64,000 nucleotides of DNA, from NCBI RefSeq assembly GCF_001444405.1, contig NZ_CP013187.1, positions 868,001-932,000 of the forward strand, written 5' to 3'. The position numbers and the translations under genes were made by a program. Shown here in pieces: positions 53,437 to 61,875 of the stretch. The notes under the pieces are model-generated. The model ran no database searches. It was given only the letters and a program-made list of their open reading frames with translations, and was not told the origin of the DNA. This stretch comes from Pseudoalteromonas phenolica (lineage in GTDB: Bacteria; Pseudomonadota; Gammaproteobacteria; Enterobacterales; Alteromonadaceae). Every line of letters starts with the position of its first letter. The stretch's first letter is position 1.

Positions 53437-53451
53437 ACTGAGGTCATAGAC

Positions 53452-53808
53452 ATGAAAACGGTCTATCTAATTACACTGCTTATTTGCCTGTTTGTATTAA
53501 CTGGTTGTAAGTCTAAAGAGTCTCTTTATTATCATGGTAATTATAATCAAATTTTGTTTGCGCATTTTAAAGGTGAAACAAAACCTTTATCTCAGCAAAT
53601 AGAAGAACTTGAGAGTATAATCAAAAGGGCGGAAGAAAAGTCAAAATTAGTCGCTCCAGGTATATATGCACACATAGGCTATTTATATTCGCAAGTTGGT
53701 AATGACAAGCAAGGTTTACAATATTTTCGGTTAGAAAAACGCTACTTCCCTGAATCAGAAGCATATATTCAGTTCTTAGAAGAAAATTTAAAAGGAGCTG
53801 AAAAGTGA
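53452..53808 (+). CDS. DUF4810 family lipoprotein
   Basis: 118 aa, lipobox VLTGC (C19). A helical, TPR-like protein: SKESLYYHGNYNQILF, AEEKSKLVAPGIYAHIGYLYSQVGNDKQGLQYFRLEKRYFPES matches the DUF4810 pattern. GAGG lies upstream of the ATG, 15 nt after the CsgG-like stop. Its TGA overlaps the GTG start of the next gene by 4 nt (GTGA), so translation is coupled. Function unknown; partner of the flanking proteins by context. Confidence 0.85.
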   Translation: MKTVYLITLLICLFVLTGCKSKESLYYHGNYNQILFAHFKGETKPLSQQIEELESIIKRAEEKSKLVAPGIYAHIGYLYSQVGNDKQGLQYFRLEKRYFPESEAYIQFLEENLKGAEK

Positions 53809-54473
53809 TTCATCCAAAGATACTAATATTGTTATTGCTGGCTCTTTGTGGTCAAGGCTGCGCCACTAAAAAAGTGAGTGTTGATTACGATGAGTTTAAG
53901 CAAAGTGATCCAAAATCAATTTTAGTTTTGCCGCCAATAAATCATTCGTATGAATTAGATGCTGTAGCTTCAATTAATGCAAATGTAACGCGTCCTTTAG
54001 CTGAGGCTGGCTACTACGTATTCCCTATGGCTTTGGTTTCAGAAACATTTACACAGAATGGTTACACCATTGTTGAAGAAATTCATCAGTTAGCACCTAG
54101 TAAATTACATGATGTCTTTGCATCTGATGCAGCGCTATACATTGAAATACATAAATATGGCACTGCGTATTCGCTACTAGCTAGCGATACAGTAGTAAGC
54201 TTGTCAGCGAGGTTAGTCGATTTAAGAACAGGTATACTACTTTGGCAAGGTCGAGCTCAGGCTGCATCGAGCGAAGAACGTGCTGATAATGATAGTGGAT
54301 TGGTAGCAATGATGTTTTCAGCAGTTGTACATCAAATATTAGATAGTGCTTTTGATGTGAGCTTTGATATTTCAAAAAAAGCAATAAATAGACTTTTTTC
54401 GACAAGTAAACACAATGGCATTTTGAATGGGCCAAGATCAGATAAATACCATAAAATTCATAGTTATCATTAA
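53805..54473 (+). CDS. DUF799/GNA1162 family lipoprotein
   Basis: 222 aa, lipobox GQGC (C19). The PKSILVLPPINHSYELDAVASI ... RPLAEAGYYVFP and DAALYIEIHKYGT segments match the DUF799 family, whose Neisseria member GNA1162 is a surface-localised vaccine candidate with a TolB-like fold. GTG start with AGGAG 7 nt upstream. Third gene of the CsgG-like/DUF4810/DUF799 operon, a combination that recurs in gammaproteobacteria and suggests an envelope complex; function unproven. Confidence 0.85.
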   Translation: MIHPKILILLLLALCGQGCATKKVSVDYDEFKQSDPKSILVLPPINHSYELDAVASINANVTRPLAEAGYYVFPMALVSETFTQNGYTIVEEIHQLAPSKLHDVFASDAALYIEIHKYGTAYSLLASDTVVSLSARLVDLRTGILLWQGRAQAASSEERADNDSGLVAMMFSAVVHQILDSAFDVSFDISKKAINRLFSTSKHNGILNGPRSDKYHKIHSYH

Positions 54474-54622
54474 ATATTGTTTTTAAAAGCTAGAAATAAA
54501 ACTTAGCCAAAAATGACGTTTAAATTTGCTATAAATCTGAATTAAATGATTGTTAATTTTTTTCTCACACTATAGAATTTGACTCCCTTTTGGGAAATAA
54601 AATTTAAAATAAGGATTTCACA

Positions 54623-55084
54623 ATGTTAAAAGCGACTCTTTCTGCAGCTATTCTAGCTGGCGCATTCCTAGCAGCTCCAGCACAAGCTAACATCAACCCT
54701 TGGCAACAATGCGGTATCGGTGCAATGGTTTTCCCTGATAACGGCGGTGCAGCAGCTGTCTCTAACATTATTTGGGACTTAGGTACTACAGCGGTTTCTT
54801 CAAACGTTTCTTCACAAGACTCTTGTAAAGGTGCAAACGTTAAGACTGCTCAATTCATTCAGCAAACTTTCCCTGTTCTTGAGCAAGAAATTGCACAAGG
54901 TGAAGGTGAGTACGTAGCAGCTATGCTAAACGTACGTGGTTGTGACGTTGCAGCACATGCTGACATCGTTTCTGCAATCCGTAATGATTATGCTGACAAG
55001 CCTGCTGTTGATGCACAATCACTTTATAACATCGTAGAAAGCAAAGTAACTAGCCAATTCGCAGCTAGCTGTTCTGCAATCTAA
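54623..55084 (+). CDS. DUF3015 family periplasmic protein
   Basis: 153 aa. Signal peptide (MLKATLSAAILAGAFLAAPAQA), then NPWQQCGIGAMVFPDNGGAAAVSNIIWDLGTTAVSS, the DUF3015 hallmark, with four Cys in the mature part. Codon choice is restricted (GCA/GCT, AAC, GGT) compared with neighbours, suggesting strong expression. AAGGA lies 9 nt before the ATG. It is followed by a hairpin terminator and then the DUF4105 gene, an association I have seen in related bacteria. Function unknown. Confidence 0.88.
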   Translation: MLKATLSAAILAGAFLAAPAQANINPWQQCGIGAMVFPDNGGAAAVSNIIWDLGTTAVSSNVSSQDSCKGANVKTAQFIQQTFPVLEQEIAQGEGEYVAAMLNVRGCDVAAHADIVSAIRNDYADKPAVDAQSLYNIVESKVTSQFAASCSAI

Positions 55085-55092
55085 TCGATTGA

Positions 55093-55113
55093 GTGGGCAG
55101 TGATGCCCACTTT
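55093..55113 (+). terminator. terminator/attenuator between DUF3015 and DUF4105 genes
   Basis: Perfect 7-bp stem GTGGGCA / TGCCCAC with a GTGA loop followed by TTTCCTTCT. It lies between the two genes, so the downstream gene would depend on readthrough. Confidence 0.65.
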
Positions 55114-55119
55114 CCTTCT

Positions 55120-56940
55120 ATGCTTCGACGTATTTCATCCTTTCTTGTTTGTTCAGCTCTGTCATTCAACACTTATTCTGCTACCAATATTGAGCAACTC
55201 GCACAACACCAAACATGGTTAAAACTAGTTCACTATAAATCTTCTGTAGATCTTGAAAGCTACATCATAAGTGACGACTTCTTCTTGTCACCTTCAGGCA
55301 AAAACGATCCTTATCGTGAACTCCAAGCGACTATTAACGCCTTTAATACACAGCCTGAAAAACAATGTCGATATCCTGCTAGATACCAATGGTTAAAACA
55401 GCAAGGTTTACAGTTCAAACAACCAAACAGTTCTTGTGTAGACTTAACACAGTGGCGAGAGAGCCAACCAATTCATTCGGTTAGCTTGGTTTTTGCATCA
55501 GGTTATATGAGTAATCCCGCATCGCTCTATGGTCATATGTTGTTGAAATTAAATAGGGCGACAGAAACACATAACAAGTTACTTGATTACAGCATCAATT
55601 ATGGTGCAATTGTGCCTGATAATGAAAATGGTCTTGTGTATATCAGCAAAGGATTATTTGGTGGCTATGTTGCAGGGTTTTCCGATCAATTATTTTACCG
55701 TCACCAACACAATTATGGTGAAGTAGAGCTTAGAGATTTATGGGAATATGAGCTTAATTTAACGGCAGATGAAGTTCGCCTTATTAGTAACCATATTTGG
55801 GAGTTGATGGGCGCCAAATACACGTATTATTTTGCCGATGAAAACTGTGCGTTTCACATTGCTAAAGTGATTGAGTTGGTCGCAGGCGATAAACTAACAA
55901 ATGAGCTGTCACCCTGGGTGATCCCTGCAACTATTTTTTCTAAGCTAGCTGAGGCAGAACATAACGACCAGCCCTTAGTGCGAGATATAAAATTTACGCC
56001 ATCTCGAAGCAGTGCCTTTTATCAGTATCAACAACAATTAAACGATCAAGAGAATACGCTCGCAAAACGTATTTTCAAAAATGCGAATTTATTAAAAGGC
56101 ACAGAATTTAAATCACTGAATATTCAAGCTCAGAAAAAAATTATTGAAGTGCTATTTGAGTTTATTCAGCTTCAACAGTTAAAGCAGTATGAGCCTGAAT
56201 ATGTAACTGCGCTGAAAAAAGCTTTAGTTAAAGCAAGATTGAAGTTGCCTGTTGGTAATGAAATAAAAGTCGAAAATTATCAGCAAAGTGCGCCTCACAA
56301 AGCGCAAAAGCCATCAAATTATTCAGTTTCAGCACTTGATGTGGGCTCAAAAGCTCAGTCTAATCTAGGTTTTCGCTTAAGTTATTTTGATTCACTCGCA
56401 TCTGACGTCGCGCGAGTACCCTATTCGAATTTAGAAATGTTAGATGTAGAAATCGCAGTTCGAGATTCGAACATGTATGTGGATAAACTGCACATACTCG
56501 ATTTAGAGTCTTTTAATCCTGCATATACAGATTGGATAAACGAAGGTGGCTGGTCATGGCAGCTTAATTTAGGGTTTGAGCGTGATAGAACAAATTGTCA
56601 AGGCTGCAAAAGCACCTTTGCAATGGGTGGCGTGGGTAAATCCATGCTATTAAATAATGACCGTAGTTTAGTTTATGGCATGGTAAACGGGTATTTGGGT
56701 GAACTTGCTAGTACAGCGCAGGTGATTGATGCATCTATTGAGGTGGGTGTAATTAGTGATATTTATCAAGATATTAAAATGCGTGCTGCTATTGAACGTT
56801 TCTATCATAGGCAAACGGCTGAATTGAGTAAAAATGTCGAGCTTGTGGTACCACTTAACCAGGACGCTGATATTCGTTTAATATATAAATCTTCAGAGCA
56901 AACACTCTGGCAGTTAAAGCTAAATTATTATTGGAATTAA
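55120..56940 (+). CDS. DUF4105 (Lnb N-terminal-like) outer-membrane protein
   Basis: 606 aa. Signal peptide (MLRRISSFLVCSALSFNTYS), then the DUF4105 domain: VSLVFASGYMSNPASLYGHMLLKLN with the conserved Ser/His, GLVYISKGLFGGYVAGFS and YYFADENCAFHI. The His/Cys residues suggest a papain-like NlpC/P60-type fold, which is also the fold of the Lnb N-terminal region. The last ~200 residues are beta-rich and probably insert as a barrel (terminal WQLKLNYYWN). No Shine-Dalgarno is visible before the ATG at 55120; a GTG at 55093 lies in the terminator and is rejected. Likely coupled to DUF3015. Confidence 0.82.
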   Translation: MLRRISSFLVCSALSFNTYSATNIEQLAQHQTWLKLVHYKSSVDLESYIISDDFFLSPSGKNDPYRELQATINAFNTQPEKQCRYPARYQWLKQQGLQFKQPNSSCVDLTQWRESQPIHSVSLVFASGYMSNPASLYGHMLLKLNRATETHNKLLDYSINYGAIVPDNENGLVYISKGLFGGYVAGFSDQLFYRHQHNYGEVELRDLWEYELNLTADEVRLISNHIWELMGAKYTYYFADENCAFHIAKVIELVAGDKLTNELSPWVIPATIFSKLAEAEHNDQPLVRDIKFTPSRSSAFYQYQQQLNDQENTLAKRIFKNANLLKGTEFKSLNIQAQKKIIEVLFEFIQLQQLKQYEPEYVTALKKALVKARLKLPVGNEIKVENYQQSAPHKAQKPSNYSVSALDVGSKAQSNLGFRLSYFDSLASDVARVPYSNLEMLDVEIAVRDSNMYVDKLHILDLESFNPAYTDWINEGGWSWQLNLGFERDRTNCQGCKSTFAMGGVGKSMLLNNDRSLVYGMVNGYLGELASTAQVIDASIEVGVISDIYQDIKMRAAIERFYHRQTAELSKNVELVVPLNQDADIRLIYKSSEQTLWQLKLNYYWN

Positions 56941-56950
56941 CTTCTATTTT

Positions 56951-58273
56951 TTAACCTATCTGCGCTTTCAACTGCGATTGAAAGCGCTTTTGATTATTTG
57001 CTTTTTCCTTATAAACAAAATACCCGAGCGAAGCTGCACTTAATAGTGCCCCTAAAGCGCCTGTGATAATACTTAACTCTCGCAAAAAGTCGTTCCAATC
57101 AATTTGGGCTATTACAAGGCTTTGATACACCATCACACCGACTGTGCCTAAATAGCCAAATGAGTCCGCAAGATAAGTTAAAAAACCAACGTTAGCAGGG
57201 CGATGAAATGTTGCAATCAAGCGTTCGAATAGCGTGGTCGAGAAAGGCACATAGGCGAGGTAAAGGCCAATGCCATTTAATACCATCCAATAAATAGGGC
57301 TCAACATTCCTTGTTGATAGGCGAGTGAGCTGAATAAGGTGATTGTGAACCCAGCAAAAATAAGTAAATGATTAACCACCATTGCAAGGTGGTTGTCTTT
57401 AATCAGTTTGAGTAAAGCCACAATGACGAGCACCACCAGTGCAATCGGTAATTCGGTAAGTGTAAATAGAGCTGGGGCGCCATCAAGGCCGGTTGCCAGC
57501 CAGACATCGGCGGCGAAACTATCGCGTAAATCTCTCAGTACGGTAAGCAGCACATATCCTATGATCAATAATGTGAGGCCAAAGCCTAATAACTGTAGTA
57601 ATTCTTTGCGGCTCTCTTTGGTCATGGGAACGCGGGCACAGCGCTGGGCGATATCAGCTTGATTAGGAGGAGGAAGTTGATCAAGCATCCACACAGATAA
57701 TGCTAATAGGGGAAAAAATAGACTGGCTGTGATAAATGGCATCCATAACTCAGTCACGCCGTAATCCATCATTAAGTAGCTGCCTACGGTTTTTACCAAC
57801 CCAGAGGCAACAATAAAGCTTGTGCATAGCCCTGCCGCTAATATTTCCGTGACTCTGCGACCTTCCAAATAACTAAATACGATACCCCATACCATGCCAA
57901 GCGGTAGGCCATTTAATAACATAAAAGCAGCGTTGTAAGGCTGCGGGGTAAGTGCAAAACCGAGCAGAGCAAACCAAGCGATAACCACCAAAGTGATGAT
58001 GGCTTTGGCTCTGCCGTGACTTTGTAATTCAGAAATGACTTTAATGCCAATGAATTTAGAGAGCGCATAACCAAAAATTTGTGCGGTTAAATATAGTGTT
58101 TTGAGTGATAGACCTAACAGTGAGGTGTCGGCATATAAACCAACAGCGACAGGTTTGCGAAAGCCATACATAAACGCATAGGTGCTACAGGCTGCAATAA
58201 TGGCGTAGATGCAAAACAGCAGGGTATTACTGCTGAGTTTATGTTTTATCTTGCCGCTAAGCTCACTGAGCAT
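56951..58273 (-). CDS. MFS transporter of the organophosphate-antiporter type (DUF5690-like)
   Basis: 440 aa, about 12 hydrophobic helices. The start region TYAFMYGFRKPVAVGLY recalls the OPA family (GlpT/UhpT), and MVWGIVFSYLEGRR ... ILAAGLCTSFIVASG recalls DUF5690 proteins. The likely role is import of a phosphorylated or phosphate-derived organic compound across the inner membrane. ATG at 58273 with AAGG 8 nt upstream; the GTG at 58282 overlaps that site. A GntR-type palindrome lies 28 nt upstream. Its last codons double as a terminator for the opposite strand. Confidence 0.8.
   Translation of the reverse strand: MLSELSGKIKHKLSSNTLLFCIYAIIAACSTYAFMYGFRKPVAVGLYADTSLLGLSLKTLYLTAQIFGYALSKFIGIKVISELQSHGRAKAIITLVVIAWFALLGFALTPQPYNAAFMLLNGLPLGMVWGIVFSYLEGRRVTEILAAGLCTSFIVASGLVKTVGSYLMMDYGVTELWMPFITASLFFPLLALSVWMLDQLPPPNQADIAQRCARVPMTKESRKELLQLLGFGLTLLIIGYVLLTVLRDLRDSFAADVWLATGLDGAPALFTLTELPIALVVLVIVALLKLIKDNHLAMVVNHLLIFAGFTITLFSSLAYQQGMLSPIYWMVLNGIGLYLAYVPFSTTLFERLIATFHRPANVGFLTYLADSFGYLGTVGVMVYQSLVIAQIDWNDFLRELSIITGALGALLSAASLGYFVYKEKANNQKRFQSQLKAQIG
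56962..56991 (+). terminator. terminator of DUF4105 gene, inside the MFS 3' end
   Basis: Nine-bp stem GCGCTTTCA / TGAAAGCGC with an 8-nt loop followed by TTTT. It lies in the last codons of the convergent MFS gene. Confidence 0.65.
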
Positions 58274-58300
58274 ATGACACACCTTTTAAAAATGCGCCAA

Positions 58301-58316
58301 TTTGGTATGAACCAAA
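58301..58316. promoter_or_regulatory. GntR-type operator 1 (MFS promoter)
   Basis: Perfect palindrome TTTGGT-ATGA-ACCAAA, 28 nt before the MFS start. It shares the TTGGT-N4-ACCAA core with two sites in the gntR/TonB-receptor intergenic region. Confidence 0.75.
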
Positions 58317-58414
58317 CTGGCTTGAGTAGATGCTCAGTGTAGAGGCTTTGTATTGCAGTAGTTTTACAGTCTTTTTGTTGTGTTGAACAAATTGAGTGTT
58401 CTAACTCAGGGTAA

Positions 58415-59128
58415 TTAAAATTGAAGTTTGGCTTTGTTTTCAATCATTAAGGCATCATGGCGCCAAAATTCTCGGTCGAACTCAAAGGCTGTGCCTTGCT
58501 GATCTCTAACGATTCGAGTGACCTTTAAGCCCAGAGCACCGTCGTAGGTGTCTAAGTGTTGTGCGATAGGGTTGAACAAGCAGCAAGACTCCACCGAGAT
58601 ATCGTAAAGCACTTTGTGATGTTGGTAGGTATTTTTAAGTAACATGCTGATAGACAGTGATAAATCATGCTTGTCTATGTCAGGTAAATGCTTGTTACTG
58701 AAGTTTAGGTCTTCGACAACCACAGCGCGACCATCCACAGAGCGGACACGTAAAATGCTAGTGAGGCTGGCTCTACCATCGAGCTCAAGTGCGGTGGCGA
58801 TTTCTTTACAGGGCTTTTGTTTTTTCTGCTCAAGTAGCACGGTACTAGGCTGAAACCCTTGCGCTGTGGTGTATTGTAAGAATGAGGCATGCTGCATGGG
58901 GTCGTATTTCAATTTTCTTGGGCAGACATACCAGCCACTGCGGTTTTTACGGTAAATAAGCCCCATATTCTCAAGTTGCCCGAGCGCCTGTCTAAGTGTT
59001 GAACGGGCAATATCAAACGTTGCACAGAGTTCTCTTTCTGAGGGCAAGCTGCCCGTTAATTGCAGCTCTGTTATCTGTTTGGTTAGCACTTCACGCACTT
59101 GGGCGTAGGCAAAACTTTGGGTACTCAT
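58415..59128 (-). CDS. GntR family (HutC/UTRA) transcriptional regulator
   Basis: 237 aa. Winged helix (residues 8-70: LPSERELCATFDIARSTLRQALGQLENMGLIYRKNRSGWYV) and a UTRA effector domain (about 85-230: SILRVRSVDGRAVVVEDLNFSNKHLPDI ... FEFDREFWRHDA). Resembles PhnF/PhnR-like repressors of organophosphorus metabolism, though HutC-type regulators of sugars look similar. Three perfect TTGGT-N4-ACCAA palindromes in its own and neighbouring promoters are its probable operators, implying autoregulation. Ribosome site weak. Confidence 0.9.
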   Translation of the reverse strand: MSTQSFAYAQVREVLTKQITELQLTGSLPSERELCATFDIARSTLRQALGQLENMGLIYRKNRSGWYVCPRKLKYDPMQHASFLQYTTAQGFQPSTVLLEQKKQKPCKEIATALELDGRASLTSILRVRSVDGRAVVVEDLNFSNKHLPDIDKHDLSLSISMLLKNTYQHHKVLYDISVESCCLFNPIAQHLDTYDGALGLKVTRIVRDQQGTAFEFDREFWRHDALMIENKAKLQF

Positions 59129-59217
59129 TTAGGGCTTTAATTCGCAAATTCACTTGGATTATTTATTGGTATCACATCAGTTAAATCTGAACAAGCGCTT
59201 ATCTAAAAATAGATTTT

Positions 59218-59231
59218 TTGGTCCGTACCAA
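59218..59231. promoter_or_regulatory. GntR-type operator 2 (gntR/TonB receptor region)
   Basis: Palindrome TTGGT-CCGT-ACCAA, 89 nt upstream of the gntR start and 104 nt upstream of the receptor start. Located between the divergent genes. Confidence 0.75.
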
Positions 59232-59303
59232 TTTTTTAAATAATACATATTTCTGTCAATTCTCTGTAATAATTCACCGATAGTATTTTCGCCGTTCGTT
59301 ACT

Positions 59304-59317
59304 TTGGTATGTACCAA
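59304..59317. promoter_or_regulatory. GntR-type operator 3 (TonB receptor promoter)
   Basis: Palindrome TTGGT-ATGT-ACCAA, ending 18 nt before the receptor ATG at 59336. Same core as the other two sites; its location would block RNA polymerase or initiation. Confidence 0.75.
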
Positions 59318-59335
59318 TTACTTTCGGGAATCATA

Positions 59336-61690
59336 ATGAAAACTTTATACTCTACTGGCTTCACAAAACCATCTTTACTGGCGCTTGCCGTTGCAAGCGC
59401 GTTATCTGCACCTGTTTACGCAGAAGATGACAAAGCAAATAAAGACCAAGAAATTGAAGAAATCACAGTTGTTGGCAAAAGCGTGTCATACGCTAACAAC
59501 GCAACGTCAGACGAAATGTTTAAACAGCAATCGGCTATGACCAGTGCGATGGCGATGATTGATAACCTACCGGGTGTACTAATCAACGAAGGGGATACAT
59601 TTGGTTCTGATGATTGGTCAACAACGGTCTCAATTCGTGGCTTCCAGTTAAGTTTAGATGAGCAGCAAGTAGGTATTACCATTGATGGTATTGCTAACGG
59701 TAACTCAAACTACGGTGGTGGTGCTAAGGCAAACCGTTATATTGACACAGAAAACTTAATGGCTGTAGAAGTATCTCAAGGTACTGCTGACGTGGCATCT
59801 CGCTCAAATGAGGCACTAGGTGGTACGCTTAACTTCACCACCATTGATCCTGGCACAGAAAAGGCGGTCATTGCGAGCTTGTCATTAGGCAACTTCGATG
59901 CGCAAAAATATTACATGCGCCTTGAGACCGGCGAAGTATTAGATGACACATACGGTTGGTTCAGCTACTCAAATTCAAGTAATAGTGACTGGATCACAGG
60001 TACAGCAGAAAACAAGCGTGACCACTTTGCCGCTAAGTTTGTAAAAGGCATGGACAGCAACCTAGAGATTACCGCTTACCTTTCTTACGACGATGTTCAC
60101 GAAGATAACTATCAGCGTGTTTCACTAGAGAGCTTTAAACAAAGCCCAGAATCAGATGGCTTATTAGGCGAATGGACGGGTGTACCGTACATTGACCAAG
60201 TGTATCGTCAAGGTTGGTCAACACTGCGTGAAAACCTATTTGGTTATATCGAAGTGGATACCATGATCGGCGAAGTTGAAGTAACAGCAAACGCTTATTT
60301 CCATAAAAACGAAGGCCGTGGTGACTGGGTACCACCTTATCTTGTCGATGTTACAAATGATGGTTCAAAAGGCCACAGTGAACTGGTTTCGGGCAAAACA
60401 GCCCAAGGTGGTAGCTCGCTAGGTAAAATCTACTTTGTTGATGCAGATGGCAAATCACTGACGCCTATTGCTGGCTGTGAAAGTTCAATCGGCTTCCCTT
60501 ACGGTGGTGCTGATGCAGAATACGATCCTAACTGTTATGAAGACGGCGCTCGTCCTGTGGGGTCTTACCGCAATACACACTATCAAAAAGATAGATTCGG
60601 TATTAACGCAGATCTGACGTGGGAAAAGCAAATTGGCAATAACACCAATGTGGTTCGTGCTGGTATTTGGTATGAAGACTATGAGCGCTCAGAATACCGT
60701 GATTGGCACAAAATCATTGACTCTAAGAGCAGCTATGAGTTTGACCACACACCTTATTGGATCCAATACGACCGTACTTACCCTGTAGAAACCACCATGC
60801 TTTATCTTGAAGATTCATTCGAGATGGAAAGTGTGACAGTACGTGCAGGTATTAAAAAGTACCTAGTTGATTTAGATAGTAAAGACACTTACACAGGCAC
60901 CACGAAAGCGGTGAACTCAGATTCAGATGTTTTATTGTCAGCAGGTGCGGTGTGGTACACCCCAGTTGATGGTTTAGAAGTATTCGCTGGCTATGCAGAA
61001 AACTTCGCTGCGATTAAAGACCAAGTGTTAGAAGCAGATGCATCAGCACTGGATAACGTAGAAGCTGAAACAGCTGAGAACATGGACTTTGGTGTGCGTT
61101 ACGACAATCAAGACTTCAATGCCAGCATTACTTTGTACAGCATCGACTTCCAAAACCGCTTAACCTTCATTGCTCCGGGCTCTGATTCAGGCAACGACTA
61201 CTTGGTTGGCACAAATGGCAGCTATATCAATACCGGTGGTATCGAGTCATCGGGTGTTGAAGCTTCATTAACGTACTACCCAAGCCAAGAGCTATCTGTG
61301 TATATGTCATACACCAGCAACAGCTCAGAATATACGGATGGTACTGTGGGCATCGCTGCAGGCAATACGGTATTTGGCTCAGTAGAAGACATGGCAGTGT
61401 TATCACTTGATTGGCAGTCAGAAGCTTACTCAGCAGGTATTTCGACAAAATGGCTAGGTGAGCGTTGGATGGATTCTGCCAATACTCAACGCATCGATGC
61501 ATATGCGGTGAGTGACTTATATATAGGCGTTGATTTAGAAAACTTCGACAGTGCCCTAAAAGGTGCATCAATCCGCTTTACGGTGAATAACCTATTCGAT
61601 AAGAGCTACATGGGTGGCGTAGCAGGAGGTTGGGGCGGTTGGATCGGCGCACCTCGTACTGCAGCGCTGAACTTCCAAACACGCTTTTAA
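59336..61690 (+). CDS. TonB-dependent outer-membrane receptor (organophosphate regulon)
   Basis: 784 aa. Signal peptide (MKTLYSTGFTKPSLLALAVASALSAPVYA), TonB box EEITVVGK, plug (MIDNLPGVLINEG, VSIRGFQLSLDEQQVGITIDGI, TADVASRSNEALGGTLNF) and barrel ending AALNFQTRF. GGGA lies before the ATG at 59336; an upstream in-frame ATG at 59309 lies within operator 3 and is rejected. Its neighbours (GntR, OPA-like MFS, two phosphatase-family enzymes) suggest the substrate is an organophosphorus compound, but the barrel gives no direct clue. Confidence 0.9.
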   Translation: MKTLYSTGFTKPSLLALAVASALSAPVYAEDDKANKDQEIEEITVVGKSVSYANNATSDEMFKQQSAMTSAMAMIDNLPGVLINEGDTFGSDDWSTTVSIRGFQLSLDEQQVGITIDGIANGNSNYGGGAKANRYIDTENLMAVEVSQGTADVASRSNEALGGTLNFTTIDPGTEKAVIASLSLGNFDAQKYYMRLETGEVLDDTYGWFSYSNSSNSDWITGTAENKRDHFAAKFVKGMDSNLEITAYLSYDDVHEDNYQRVSLESFKQSPESDGLLGEWTGVPYIDQVYRQGWSTLRENLFGYIEVDTMIGEVEVTANAYFHKNEGRGDWVPPYLVDVTNDGSKGHSELVSGKTAQGGSSLGKIYFVDADGKSLTPIAGCESSIGFPYGGADAEYDPNCYEDGARPVGSYRNTHYQKDRFGINADLTWEKQIGNNTNVVRAGIWYEDYERSEYRDWHKIIDSKSSYEFDHTPYWIQYDRTYPVETTMLYLEDSFEMESVTVRAGIKKYLVDLDSKDTYTGTTKAVNSDSDVLLSAGAVWYTPVDGLEVFAGYAENFAAIKDQVLEADASALDNVEAETAENMDFGVRYDNQDFNASITLYSIDFQNRLTFIAPGSDSGNDYLVGTNGSYINTGGIESSGVEASLTYYPSQELSVYMSYTSNSSEYTDGTVGIAAGNTVFGSVEDMAVLSLDWQSEAYSAGISTKWLGERWMDSANTQRIDAYAVSDLYIGVDLENFDSALKGASIRFTVNNLFDKSYMGGVAGGWGGWIGAPRTAALNFQTRF

Positions 61691-61695
61691 TCTCC

Positions 61696-61731
61696 AAACT
61701 GAGTAGTACAGGACGTGCTACTCAGTTTTTT
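61696..61731 (+). terminator. first terminator after the TonB receptor gene
   Basis: Eleven-bp stem AAACTGAGTAG / CTACTCAGTTT followed by a T run. Confidence 0.8.
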
Positions 61732-61811
61732 GAAAGAACCTGAACTTTGGGTAAGGGAACTTCTATCTATCAAAGATTAAATACCAAATGTTTGAGTTAA
61801 TTAGTTAACAC

Positions 61812-61853
61812 AGAGCCTTATTTCATTTACTAATGTGATATAGGCTCTTTTTG
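61812..61853 (+). terminator. second terminator/attenuator before the phosphatase genes
   Basis: Stem AGAGCCT (61812-61818) / AGGCTCT (61842-61848) with a 23-nt loop followed by a T run, only 22 nt before the phosphatase ATG. With the first terminator it means the phosphatase genes need either readthrough or a promoter of their own. Confidence 0.65.
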
Positions 61854-61875
61854 CTTCAAACCATGCGAGTAGACA

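Noticed and set aside
55093..55119. GTG start giving an MGSDAHFP extension of the DUF4105 protein
   Set aside because: The codons form a terminator hairpin and would destroy the signal peptide.
59309..59335. Upstream ATG of the TonB receptor
   Set aside because: It lies within the operator palindrome, and the signal peptide begins properly at 59336.
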